NCBI GenBank assembly: GCA_949752735.1
Contig: OX457053.1
Span: 27,644,997-27,708,996, forward strand
Reading direction: 5' to 3'
Source of the DNA: Lumbricus terrestris
Lineage: Eukaryota > Annelida > Clitellata > Crassiclitellata > Lumbricidae
DNA: 64,000 nt
Below, piece by piece: positions 1-9,535 of the stretch; the first letter of the stretch is position 1; each line of letters begins with the position of its first letter. The notes beneath the pieces are model-generated. The model was not told the DNA's origin. It searched no databases and saw only the letters and a program-made list of their open reading frames with translations. The translations under genes were made by a program, and so were the position numbers.

Positions 1-1
1 G

Positions 2-3000
2 ACGCAACACGAAGGACGTGAATCATTGAATGGCTCCGTGGTTTCTGGATCATCGATGGTGGTTTCTCCACCTGTCCAGACTCCGGGGACCACATGGAAA
101 GAAAGCGACTCCGATAAAGATGCCACTGTTCACCGTCTTGTTGGAGAAGTTTTCCTGGACACGGAAGAAGGCAGCGAGGAGGGAATATCGGAGAATGGCG
201 TCAAAACAAACAGAAAGATAACGACTATTCGTCACATTTTACCGATCACTGAAATCACGAGGAGCGACCGGGGCAGCACCGTGTCAAAGAAGTTTGAGAT
301 CATCGGCACGGAAATTGAGGAAGAGATTCTGGAAACTGCTCCAGGTATGGACTTTGACTTAGAGAACGGGGAGTCGGAGACTTCCGTGGAAGAGTCGGAA
401 GAAATGATGCCAGATGGAACTTGGATAAAGAAGAAGACCACTTGGATCACGGTAACTCCAAGGGATTCGAATCAGTTGTCGAACTTTGGTGCTAACAACG
501 AACTAGCTCAAAATCCACTTCTTGATGCTGATGTGACGAGTAAGAGTGATCAACAAACCTGTAACTTATTGTCTCGTGATACATACACAGAAAGAATTCC
601 ATTGCTGTATGATGATAGAAAAATGGATGAAAGTTCAAGTAATTTTAGAGCCAGCAACAATTCAAAAATGAACCTGGATCAAGCAGCATTTTTAGGTGGC
701 AACAGCTTAGAATCAGCGGTAGATCAAATGAGTTTTTCACAGTCCGATGATTTAGCGAAAACTATTGAGCAGAAAGACCATTTTCGAACGGATGAACATA
801 ATGCAAGTGCTCATACAAAATCTGGAGAATTTGTTGGATTTGCAGAGCGTGAAGAACATAAAAAACTGAAAATTGCAGAAACTTTGAACACAGAGTTGGA
901 TAAGCTACTGAATGATGAATCCGAGAGGCAGAGAGTTGAAGAACAATATTCAGCGGAAAACGAATCAGAAGGAAAAATAGAAAATAAGGAAACTTTTGTT
1001 GCTTATGAAAATTACGACGGTTTGAGTCAAACGATTCAAAGACAAACATGTGAATCCGAAATGGATGATATGACGCCATCTGGTGATGATATGTTAAACA
1101 GGAAAACACATAATGGTGATGATAACGCTGATGATCTGATCAACAAATGTTATCAGAATTTAGCTTCAGATTTTGATGCATTGATGAACGACGTTGATCA
1201 AAAACCAGTTTTGGAAATATCCTTTAACGAGACGGATCACGATACTCTGTTAGATCCGAAAGAACTTATTAGAGAAACTAATCAGAAGTTGACTTTGGGT
1301 AACACCAATCTGAAAGATGGGTTGGGTAACACCAATCTGAATGATGGGTTGGGTAACACCAATCTGAATGATGGGTCGGGTAACACCAATCTGAATGATG
1401 GGTTGGGTAACACCAATCTGACCATGGCAGCTGATGTGAAAGTGGATGTGGTTAATGAAACTAACGAAATTGAAATAGGCCAACAGAAGCCAACAGAGTC
1501 AGAAGAGATTATAAAGGCCGCTGATCGTCGCATGAAAACTGAAGAAATCATTGCAGAAACTGTTGAAAAGGCAGCTTCAGAAAGGCACACGAAGAAAATT
1601 GATCAAAAGGTAGCCTCTGACCCTGTGCAACAAATTACGATGTCTGAAGAAGTGATCGAGAAGACTGTTCGAAATCCAGCTGGCGCTGAAAATCAGATCC
1701 TGAAAGCTGAACCAGCTCATGTTGAAAGTCAGATTGTTGAAAGTCAGATTAAGGAAGTTGAGCAAAAGCCAGCTCATGTTGAAAGTCAGATTAAGGAAGT
1801 TGAGCAAGTACCAGCTCATGTTGAAAGTCAGATTAAGGAAGCTGAACAAGTACCTGCTTATGTTGAAAGTGAGATTAAGGAAGTTGAACAAAAGCCAGCT
1901 CATGTTGAAAGTCAGATTAAGGAAGTTGAACAAAAACCAAGTTATGTTGAAAGTCAGATAAAGGAAGTTGAACAAAAACCAGCTCATGTTCAAAGTCAGA
2001 TTAAGGAAGCTGAACAAAAGCCAGCTCATGTTGAAAGTCAGATTAAGGAAGCTGAACAAGTACCTGCTTATGTTGAAAGTGAGATTAAGGAAGTTGAACA
2101 AAAGCCAGCTCATGTGGAAAGTCAGATTAAGGAAGTTGAACAAAAGCCAGCTCATGTTGAAAGTCAGATTGAGGAAGATAAACAAAAACCAACTTATGTT
2201 GAAAGTCAGATAAAGAAAGTTGAACAAAAGCCAGCTCATGTTGAAAGTCAGAGTAAGGGAGCTGAACAAAAACCAGCTCATGTTGAAAGTCAGATTAAGG
2301 AAGCTGAACAAAAGCCAGCTCATGTTGAAAGTCAGATTAAGGAAGTTGAACAAAAGCCAGCTCATGTTGAAAGTCAGATTGAGGAAGATAAACAAAAACC
2401 AACTTATGTTGAAAGTCAGATAAAGAAAGTTGAACAAAAGCCAGCTCATGTTGAAAGTCAGAGTAAGGGAGCTGAACAAAAACCAGCTCATGTTGAAAGT
2501 CAGATTAAGGAAGCTGAACAAAAGCCAGCTCATGTTGAAAGTCAGATTAAGGAAGTTGAACAAAAGCCAGCTCAGTTTGAAAGTCAGATTGAGGAAGATA
2601 AACAAAAACCAACTTATGTTGAAAGTCAGATAAAGAAAGTTGAACAAAAGCCAGCTCATGTTGAAAGTCAGATTAAGGAAGCTAAACAAAAGCCAGCTCA
2701 TGTTGAAAGTCAGATTAAAGAAGCGAAACAAAAACCAACTCATGTTGAAAGTCAGATTAAGGAAGTTGAACAAAAGCCAGCTCATGTTGAAAGTCAGATT
2801 GAGGAAGATAAACAAACACCAGCTCATGTTGAAAGTCAGATTAAAGAAGCGAAACAAAAACCAACTCATGTTGAAAGTCAGATTAAGGAAGTTGAACAAA
2901 AGCCAGCTCATGTTGAAAGTCAGATTGAGGAAGATAAACAAAAGCCAGCTCATGTTGAAAGTCAGATTAAAGAAGTTGAACAAAAGCCAGCTCATGTTGA

Positions 3001-6000
3001 AAGTCAGATTAAGGAAGCGAAACAAAAACCAACTCATGTTGAAAGTCAGATTAAGAAAGTTGAACAAAAGCCAGCTCATGTTGAAAGTCAGATTAAAGAA
3101 GTTGAGCAAAAGCCAGCTCATGTTGAAAGTCAGATTAAGGAAGGGAGACAAACACCAGCTCATGTTGAAAGTCAGATTAAGGAAGTTGAACAAAAGCCAG
3201 CTCATGTTGAAAGTCAGATTAAGGAAGTTGAACAAAATCCAGCTCATGTTGAAAGTCAGATTAAGGAAGCGAAACAAAAACCAGCTCATGTTGAAAGTCG
3301 GATTAAGGAAGTTGAACAAAAGCCAGCTCATTTTGAAAGTCAGATTAAGGAAACTGAACAAAAGCCAGCTCATGTTGAAAGTCGGATTAAGGAAGTTGAA
3401 CAAAAGCCAGCTCATTTTGAAAGTCAGATTAAGGAAACTGAACAAAAGCCAGCTCATGTTGAAAGTCAGATTAAGGGAGCTGAACAAGTACCAGCTCATG
3501 TTGAAGGTCAGATTCATGAAGCTGAAAAAGTACCAGCCTATGTTGAAAGTCAGATTAAAGAAGCTGAGCAAAAGCCAGCTCATGTTGAAGGTCAGATTAA
3601 GAAAGCTGAACAAAAACCAGCTCAAGTTGAAAAGCAGATTAAGAAAGCTGAACAAGAGCCAGCTCATGTTGAAAGTCAGATTAAGAAAGATGAGCAAGAG
3701 CCAGCTCATGTTGAAAATCAGATGAAAGAAGCTGAACAAGTACCAGCTTATGTTAAAAATCAGATTAAGGTAGTTGAACAAGTACCAGCTTATGATGAAA
3801 GTAAGATTACGGAAGCTGAACAAAAGCCAGCTCATGTTGAAAGTCAGATTAAGGAAGATGAACAAAAGCCAGCTCATGTTGAAAGTCAGATCAAGATGAA
3901 GGAAGCTGAACAAGTACCCGCTTATGTTGAAAGTCAGATTAAGGAAACTGAACAAAAGCCACGAGATGATGATGAAAGACTGATGAATGTCACTGATAAA
4001 GAAACACAGTTGAATACTGAAGAGTCGTTTGAAGAACCTAATCAAAAGAAACCTTCAGACGTGAAAGAACGCATTGAAGATTCAGACATACCTCTCTCAG
4101 TGGATACGACAGTAGTGATCAATGAAGCAGAACAGGCAGTGCTTTTAGACTCTCAGAAATCAAAAGCAGAAGTCGATCAACAATTGCTGATTGAAGGAGT
4201 CATGATTGAAAGCGGTCAGCCACTATTCAGTACAGCGGAAAGCATGACAGAAGAGCTACAGGTAACTGACTCTGTGAAACATTCACATATAGACAGCATC
4301 GTAAAGTTTAAGACTGCTGAGAAAGTACATGGTCCAGAGATACCTGAGTACCCTGAATTGTCACAAGCGAAGCGTGAAAACGTTGAGCTTCATAGAACAT
4401 CAGGTGTATCTGTGAGTATTGATTTGCCGCAACAGGTAGCTGCTGAGGCTAATCTAGGTGTTGAATCGGACTATGTACTGGCGGATGTGGCAGAACCATC
4501 TCTTTTGTCTGAGATGGTATTATCTCCAACCGAATCTTCCTGGTATGCTTCTGATCCGAATGGACAACAAGGTGAAGATCAAGGTGGAGAGCTGTCTGCA
4601 GATTTCTATGATAGTACGCAACAAGATGAAGCTGAGTATTTGGAACAAACAGTCGGCAATGTTGAGAATGAGAGGAGAGTGTTTTCTAGCGACGACGATA
4701 CCTTTCGGAATCGGGCAATTGGCGTGCAGAAAGAAACACCATCGTACATCTCGGAAAGGATGATTCAATCGAAACTAGTCGAGATGCTAAACCTCGGGCA
4801 TTTTAGACACTTGGGTTATGGGCCTGAAACGCAGTTTGAACCATCAGAAGTACCTGTGGGAGATGACGTTCAGTTTGAGCCATCAGAAGTACCTGTGGGG
4901 CATGACTTCCAGTTTGAGCCATCAGAAGTACCTGTGGGACATGATGTTCAGTTTGAGCCATCAGAAGTACCTGTGGAACATGACTTTCAGTTTGAGCCAT
5001 CAGAAGTACCTATGGGACATGACTTCCAGTTTGACCCATCAGAAGTGCCTGTGGGACATGACTTTCAATTTGAACCATCAGAAGTACCTGCGGGACATGA
5101 CTTTCAATTTGAGCCATCAGAAGTACCTGTGGGGCATGACTTCCAGTTTGAGCCATCAGAAGTACCTGTGGGACATGATGTTCAGTTTGAGCCATCAGAA
5201 GTACCTGTGGAACATGACTTTCAGTTTGAGCCATCAGAAGTACCTATGGGACATGACTTCCAGTTTGACCCATCAGAAGTACCTGCGGGACATGACTTTC
5301 AATTTGGGTCATCAGAAATACCCAGGGGACATGACTTCCAGTTTGAGCCATCAGAAGTACCTGTGGGACATGACTTCCAGTTTGAGCCATCAGAAGTACC
5401 TGTGGGACATGATGTTCAGCTTGAGCCATCAGAAGTACCTATGGAACATGACTTTCAGTTTGAATCATCAGAAGTACCTATGGTACATGACCCATCAGAA
5501 GTGCCTGTGGGACATGACTTCCAGTTTGAGCCATCAGAAGTACCCGTGGGACATGACTTCCAGTTTGAGCCATCAGAAGTACCCGTGGGACATGACTTTC
5601 AATTTGAGCCATCAGAAGTACCCATGGGACACGACTTTCAATTTGAGCCATCAGAAGTACCTGTGGGACATAACTTTCAATTTGAGCCATCAGAAGTACC
5701 CGTGGGACATGACTTTCAACTTAGGCCATCAGAATTCATAGGCGAAGGCGGTTACAACACTGAGGCACAAGAGTTAGTGGCAGAAAATGGATTTGGCGAA
5801 GATCGTTTCAACATGGTTCCATCGGATATACTGGCAAAGTATGGCTTTCGTTCGAAGCCTCTTGAATCAGATGCAAGTCTTGGCTTAGATGCAAGTCTTG
5901 GCTTAGATGAAAGGCAATCGACAACAGATTCATTTAGTGAAGAGCGGGCGAGGCGATCTGGACTTTATGGCTCATATACAGAGCCACATGAATCAACTGT

Positions 6001-9000
6001 CACAGAAGATGATGCTTTTAATGATGAATCAACATCTCAGACAGCCATAGTAACTGATTCTAATGATGAGCCAGCTGTTACTGATCATTCAAGCACAGAG
6101 TCATCAGACATATTAGCGAAATATGGCTTTCGGTCAAAACCATCTGAACTATCCACCGGATATGGTATTAGTAGAGAAGAAGACGTTGCAGCTAGACAGT
6201 TCGGTGAACCATCGTATATTTCAGGTAGAGCCGAGCATGGAGATCAACCTCAGTCAGAATTACAAGAGGATGACAGTGAAACAAAAGCTGGCACCATGGA
6301 GGCACCTCTGACGCCAACATCAACCGCACCGCGGTCGAAACGAATCAACTTCAGTCGTCCAGAGCGTAGGCTGCGTAAGGCGTCGCAGGAAGGAAGCGCA
6401 GAAGGTCTTCCTGTGACCCCACCGGTCGGGCTGGACAGGCAACACGTTCCCAGGTCACCCAGCTCAACTTATGTCAGAGGGGGATTTCAGTCAACTCTGT
6501 TCCCAACTGAGCAGGAGGGTTCAACCAGCCAATCCAACACTCGCTTTGCCACCGCATCAGCTGCCGAACGTGACGTTTATTCGCCCTCTTCACCGTCGGA
6601 GAACGAATACAATTCTCCGTTCTTGCAACGCGTGCGTGGTTTATGTTCGCCGCTAAAGTTTGATAAAGAAATGCCTTCTCTCACCACATCGTCGTCTTTC
6701 CCATGTAGCGTTGTAACGCCCGATGCGTCTCCCACGCGGGACATTGTATCGCCTGTTTTACCACAGGAATTGGATATTTCAGCACCAAATGTGACTGCGA
6801 GACGGGATGTTTGTTCACCCGTTTCATGGGGAAAGGATGCTTTACCGCCTCTTCCACCGTGGCGTAATTCCCCAATGCATCCGGACACGTGTTCAACTGC
6901 TCCGACGACGAAACAGGATTTTTCGTGGTCCACTTTACCTTCACGGCGGGTTGTTCATTCGCCTGAGCGGAGGAGAGATCTGCGTTCATCCATGTCACCT
7001 GAGCGCCACGATTTTCATGTACCTGTGAGGAGGGATGTGCGTTCAGCAACCTCACCCGCGAGACAGGCTATCCGTTCACGTACGTCACCAATGAGGCAGG
7101 ATATACAGTCACCCACTTCTTCACACTCGTCTTGGCAAGATCTTCATTCGCCGTTTGCTTCGTTGAGACGCGATACAACGTCACCCGCTGTGTCACGAGT
7201 CGTTACGTCCCCGGTGGCAGACGGGGAGAGCGCGTCTAGGAGGTACCGGTCCCCCACGCCACCGACAGGCCGTGACTTCTCGTTCAGTGGTCGAACGCGT
7301 CGGCGATCTTCGCGTGAGTCGCTGTCCGACGTTCCTCTGAGTTTACCAAGGTCTTCCACACCGGAGTATTCGATACACACACCACCGATGTCACCTGTCC
7401 TGCAGGATTTGTGTTCCTCACCTCCAGTCAGATATGATATGTATTCGCCCCTGCAGACGACCAGATTCCCTGAGGGTGTACCCGACTCTCCAACGCCCAC
7501 GGCGGAGGAACCAGACGGTCGGCCACGACTCACGAGACAACCGAGTCTTCTGCAGAGCACGCTGGAGGCCCACTCGCGATACCTGGACGCCATCAGTAAA
7601 ATCGAGGAGATCGCGCCTGGTCTTATGCCGAACCCCGCTCTGATGGGTCCAGACGTCACGCAGGAGACTATAAAAGGGAAGATTCGCTGTTCGACGTCCG
7701 ATCACGAGGATCCGACGGTCGAGACTTCGGATCGAACGATCATGAAGAAGAGCACGGTCATCCAGTACTACCAGCCGGTCGTCTGCAACTTCTACCGCAG
7801 CGGGATTCTCATCGACTCGCGGAACTCGGAGCTCATGCTCGGAAAGTACGTCGACGACTTCATCTACGATTCGCCGAGCGACCTGACCAACGTCTCGGAT
7901 CTGAACAACGACAACACGACTTCCGTAGATGTCTCGGAGGAAACGTTGGCCGACGGAACGTGGCTCAAGCACAAGACTACGAGAGTGGTTGTTGGCCCAT
8001 TGGACGAACCGGTAGAGAGCGTGAGCATAAAAGAGGTCGCTTCCGGGAAGAGTTCGGCAGAGGACTTCCTGAGGAGCCATCCCTCGCTGAAAGCGTCCGA
8101 TCTTCTTCCCCTCGTTAATCGTCATCCTGTTCTCATTCCAGAGATCATTTCCCGCCTTGGACTTCGGTCGTCTGCTGCCGATCCGGTCTCAACAAGCGTT
8201 CCACGTTCTGCGGATACGTACAGATCTCAGAATACGCTTTCGGGGAAAGAACTGGTGGCCTCGCTGCTTGCCGAGAGGCGAGAAAGGGAAAACGCTGCGA
8301 TGGAATCGAGAAAACCTGTCGCACTTTCGTTAGACTTGGAGTCGGGGAAAGAATTTTCTGGTAAACAGGAGGAGTTTCTCCAGGGAAATCTCGTGTACAC
8401 GGATGTGTCTTCGGAAGCGGGTCAAGTTCACGCGGAAGGATGTAGGAGGTCGGTGAAGACTGAGAGTGGTGATAGTGTCAAGGTGGAGGTAGGAGGGTCG
8501 AGGTTTTCAGCTCCACTGCTGGGAAACTTAACGTTTGAAGCGATTAATGGAACGGGTTCTTCTGCTGAATCTGTTCATCATAACGTGGATGATACCAATG
8601 CAGTCTTCCCATCTCCAATGATGCCAGAACTGGATGCTGAGTTTGTGAAAGACGGTGGACAAGAAACGGTTTGTCCTGCAGTTGCTCCTACTCAGTTCGA
8701 CCCAATATCAGATCAGATAGCAACAGCATTTGCTGAAACAAAAGCTCCAGCTGTTGAAACAGAAATAATACCTGCTGATGCAAAAACATCTTTTAGGGAG
8801 GAGAATTCACCAGTCACGTCTGGTGTGATTCCTCCAAGACAAATGCCCACAGAGTCAATGTCCTCTCAGCTGGAACCAACTGTTTCGCCTCCGTTACCAG
8901 GTAAAGCTGAACAGTCCGAGGCAGCAAGTAGCCACGAACTTGAACTTTCTACAGCGACAAACACACAACAAGACAGAGATGGTGGCGATCCTGACCGGAG

Positions 9001-9535
9001 AGTGGTAAAAACCACCGTTAAAAAATCAGTCAAACGAAAAGTCCGAAAGGTCCGTCATGATGGCAGCGTCGTAGATCTTAGCCCCACCAGTGAACCAGAA
9101 ACATCCGGTTCCCCGTTCGTGCCTGCCTTCTCTGCCCGCGATATTCCCCAACCTGCCAACCCCATCTGTTCGCCCCCTGCATGTGAGGGTTACAACAACG
9201 CAGTCGAATGTGAAACCAAACACACCGCAACGGAAGAAATGCTTACATGTGACAGATCGAGGAAGGTGGCAGAAACATCTGAGGAACAGATTGTCAACAG
9301 AACAGTCAGTGACAGTCAAGCCAATGATGCTCTCACGACGAATACAGCAGCAGAGCCGGAGTTTCATTCCATCGTGCGAGAACCTGGTCTTGAGGAAAGA
9401 CTCCGTGAATCGGAAGCAGACATTTCCCGTGTTGTTAAAGAACTGCCGCCTTCCGACAGCGTTTCCGCAGTTTCCAGGTCATCCGCCTCAAACGAATCCG
9501 GTCATGAAGACGGAAGTAGCGGTACTGAAGTTTAA
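2..9535 (+). CDS. Giant repeat-rich protein, C-terminal part in one giant exon (ankyrin-tail-like), 5' partial
   Basis: The frame is open from base 2 to the TAA at 9533-9535, more than 3,170 codons without an intron, so the exon or gene begins upstream and the true start is outside the window. Order of parts: an acidic block with a D-G-T-W-x-K-K-K-T-T motif (nt 215-470); Asp/Glu/Ser-rich sequence; five 9-residue repeats (1297-1422); about 53 copies of a 14-residue repeat (1711-3960); about 23 copies of a 13-residue repeat (4832-5735); two copies of an S-D-I-L-A-K-Y-G-F motif (5821 and 6103); a Ser/Pro-Arg-rich stretch (6330-7470); a second D-G-T-W block (7735-8015); a Lys/Arg-rich segment (8998-9060); and a C-terminus ending G-T-E-V. 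No membrane segment or enzyme motif is visible. A giant unspliced exon with internal repeats and basic Thr/Val-rich C-terminal segments recalls the giant exons of neuronal ankyrins, which link membrane proteins to spectrin and microtubules. No ankyrin, ZU5 or death domain lies in the window, so this is inference. The reading frame is certain; the identity is not. Confidence 0.9.
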   Translation, partial: TQHEGRESLNGSVVSGSSMVVSPPVQTPGTTWKESDSDKDATVHRLVGEVFLDTEEGSEEGISENGVKTNRKITTIRHILPITEITRSDRGSTVSKKFEIIGTEIEEEILETAPGMDFDLENGESETSVEESEEMMPDGTWIKKKTTWITVTPRDSNQLSNFGANNELAQNPLLDADVTSKSDQQTCNLLSRDTYTERIPLLYDDRKMDESSSNFRASNNSKMNLDQAAFLGGNSLESAVDQMSFSQSDDLAKTIEQKDHFRTDEHNASAHTKSGEFVGFAEREEHKKLKIAETLNTELDKLLNDESERQRVEEQYSAENESEGKIENKETFVAYENYDGLSQTIQRQTCESEMDDMTPSGDDMLNRKTHNGDDNADDLINKCYQNLASDFDALMNDVDQKPVLEISFNETDHDTLLDPKELIRETNQKLTLGNTNLKDGLGNTNLNDGLGNTNLNDGSGNTNLNDGLGNTNLTMAADVKVDVVNETNEIEIGQQKPTESEEIIKAADRRMKTEEIIAETVEKAASERHTKKIDQKVASDPVQQITMSEEVIEKTVRNPAGAENQILKAEPAHVESQIVESQIKEVEQKPAHVESQIKEVEQVPAHVESQIKEAEQVPAYVESEIKEVEQKPAHVESQIKEVEQKPSYVESQIKEVEQKPAHVQSQIKEAEQKPAHVESQIKEAEQVPAYVESEIKEVEQKPAHVESQIKEVEQKPAHVESQIEEDKQKPTYVESQIKKVEQKPAHVESQSKGAEQKPAHVESQIKEAEQKPAHVESQIKEVEQKPAHVESQIEEDKQKPTYVESQIKKVEQKPAHVESQSKGAEQKPAHVESQIKEAEQKPAHVESQIKEVEQKPAQFESQIEEDKQKPTYVESQIKKVEQKPAHVESQIKEAKQKPAHVESQIKEAKQKPTHVESQIKEVEQKPAHVESQIEEDKQTPAHVESQIKEAKQKPTHVESQIKEVEQKPAHVESQIEEDKQKPAHVESQIKEVEQKPAHVESQIKEAKQKPTHVESQIKKVEQKPAHVESQIKEVEQKPAHVESQIKEGRQTPAHVESQIKEVEQKPAHVESQIKEVEQNPAHVESQIKEAKQKPAHVESRIKEVEQKPAHFESQIKETEQKPAHVESRIKEVEQKPAHFESQIKETEQKPAHVESQIKGAEQVPAHVEGQIHEAEKVPAYVESQIKEAEQKPAHVEGQIKKAEQKPAQVEKQIKKAEQEPAHVESQIKKDEQEPAHVENQMKEAEQVPAYVKNQIKVVEQVPAYDESKITEAEQKPAHVESQIKEDEQKPAHVESQIKMKEAEQVPAYVESQIKETEQKPRDDDERLMNVTDKETQLNTEESFEEPNQKKPSDVKERIEDSDIPLSVDTTVVINEAEQAVLLDSQKSKAEVDQQLLIEGVMIESGQPLFSTAESMTEELQVTDSVKHSHIDSIVKFKTAEKVHGPEIPEYPELSQAKRENVELHRTSGVSVSIDLPQQVAAEANLGVESDYVLADVAEPSLLSEMVLSPTESSWYASDPNGQQGEDQGGELSADFYDSTQQDEAEYLEQTVGNVENERRVFSSDDDTFRNRAIGVQKETPSYISERMIQSKLVEMLNLGHFRHLGYGPETQFEPSEVPVGDDVQFEPSEVPVGHDFQFEPSEVPVGHDVQFEPSEVPVEHDFQFEPSEVPMGHDFQFDPSEVPVGHDFQFEPSEVPAGHDFQFEPSEVPVGHDFQFEPSEVPVGHDVQFEPSEVPVEHDFQFEPSEVPMGHDFQFDPSEVPAGHDFQFGSSEIPRGHDFQFEPSEVPVGHDFQFEPSEVPVGHDVQLEPSEVPMEHDFQFESSEVPMVHDPSEVPVGHDFQFEPSEVPVGHDFQFEPSEVPVGHDFQFEPSEVPMGHDFQFEPSEVPVGHNFQFEPSEVPVGHDFQLRPSEFIGEGGYNTEAQELVAENGFGEDRFNMVPSDILAKYGFRSKPLESDASLGLDASLGLDERQSTTDSFSEERARRSGLYGSYTEPHESTVTEDDAFNDESTSQTAIVTDSNDEPAVTDHSSTESSDILAKYGFRSKPSELSTGYGISREEDVAARQFGEPSYISGRAEHGDQPQSELQEDDSETKAGTMEAPLTPTSTAPRSKRINFSRPERRLRKASQEGSAEGLPVTPPVGLDRQHVPRSPSSTYVRGGFQSTLFPTEQEGSTSQSNTRFATASAAERDVYSPSSPSENEYNSPFLQRVRGLCSPLKFDKEMPSLTTSSSFPCSVVTPDASPTRDIVSPVLPQELDISAPNVTARRDVCSPVSWGKDALPPLPPWRNSPMHPDTCSTAPTTKQDFSWSTLPSRRVVHSPERRRDLRSSMSPERHDFHVPVRRDVRSATSPARQAIRSRTSPMRQDIQSPTSSHSSWQDLHSPFASLRRDTTSPAVSRVVTSPVADGESASRRYRSPTPPTGRDFSFSGRTRRRSSRESLSDVPLSLPRSSTPEYSIHTPPMSPVLQDLCSSPPVRYDMYSPLQTTRFPEGVPDSPTPTAEEPDGRPRLTRQPSLLQSTLEAHSRYLDAISKIEEIAPGLMPNPALMGPDVTQETIKGKIRCSTSDHEDPTVETSDRTIMKKSTVIQYYQPVVCNFYRSGILIDSRNSELMLGKYVDDFIYDSPSDLTNVSDLNNDNTTSVDVSEETLADGTWLKHKTTRVVVGPLDEPVESVSIKEVASGKSSAEDFLRSHPSLKASDLLPLVNRHPVLIPEIISRLGLRSSAADPVSTSVPRSADTYRSQNTLSGKELVASLLAERRERENAAMESRKPVALSLDLESGKEFSGKQEEFLQGNLVYTDVSSEAGQVHAEGCRRSVKTESGDSVKVEVGGSRFSAPLLGNLTFEAINGTGSSAESVHHNVDDTNAVFPSPMMPELDAEFVKDGGQETVCPAVAPTQFDPISDQIATAFAETKAPAVETEIIPADAKTSFREENSPVTSGVIPPRQMPTESMSSQLEPTVSPPLPGKAEQSEAASSHELELSTATNTQQDRDGGDPDRRVVKTTVKKSVKRKVRKVRHDGSVVDLSPTSEPETSGSPFVPAFSARDIPQPANPICSPPACEGYNNAVECETKHTATEEMLTCDRSRKVAETSEEQIVNRTVSDSQANDALTTNTAAEPEFHSIVREPGLEERLRESEADISRVVKELPPSDSVSAVSRSSASNESGHEDGSSGTEV
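1297..1422 (+). repeat. 27-bp coding tandem repeat, five copies
   Basis: A 27-bp unit (gggtaacaccaatctgaa plus nine bases) is repeated five times inside the giant exon. It encodes a 9-residue unit, D-G-L-G-N-T-N-L-N. Copies differ by one or two bases, so the expansion is recent. Confidence 0.92.
1711..3960 (+). repeat. 42-bp coding minisatellite, about 53 copies of a 14-residue repeat
   Basis: The unit encodes K-P-A-H-V-E-S-Q-I-K-E-V-E-Q and stays in frame throughout. Val/Ile positions follow a 4-3-7 spacing suggestive of a short amphipathic helix, with one Pro per unit that would break a continuous coiled coil. Substitutions are mostly conservative (K/R, E/D, V/A). A higher-order unit of five repeats (210 bp), marked by an I-E-E-D-K-Q variant, is seen at about 2170, 2380 and 2590, showing block duplication. 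Confidence 0.93.
4832..5735 (+). repeat. 39-bp coding minisatellite, about 23 copies of a 13-residue repeat
   Basis: The unit encodes F-Q-F-E-P-S-E-V-P-V-G-H-D. One copy near 5490 is shortened but keeps the frame. A six-unit higher-order period of 234 bp can be read from the variant D-V-Q at 4939, 5173 and 5407. The unit shares no sequence with the 42-bp array, so the two arose independently. Confidence 0.92.
6330..7470 (+). other. Ser/Pro-Arg-rich low-complexity region of the giant protein
   Basis: This coding segment contains many degenerate R-R-D-x-x-S-P-type units (for example R-S-A-T-S-P, R-S-R-T-S-P, Q-S-P-T-S). It is basic and disordered-looking, unlike the acidic repeat arrays before it. 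Such S-P/R-rich stretches often bind microtubules or are proline-directed phosphorylation targets; that role is an inference. Confidence 0.6.

Noticed and set aside
2640..3725. A Lys/Leu-rich open frame in another plus-strand frame over the repeat array
   Set aside because: Second frame of the same repeat unit; it begins and ends with the array and has no unique sequence.
1577..4045. A long (over 800-codon) hydrophobic open frame on the minus strand
   Set aside because: It is the reverse strand of the 42-bp coding array. The unit is a multiple of three without stops in several frames, so long shadow frames are expected. The plus-strand frame extends far beyond the array on both sides.
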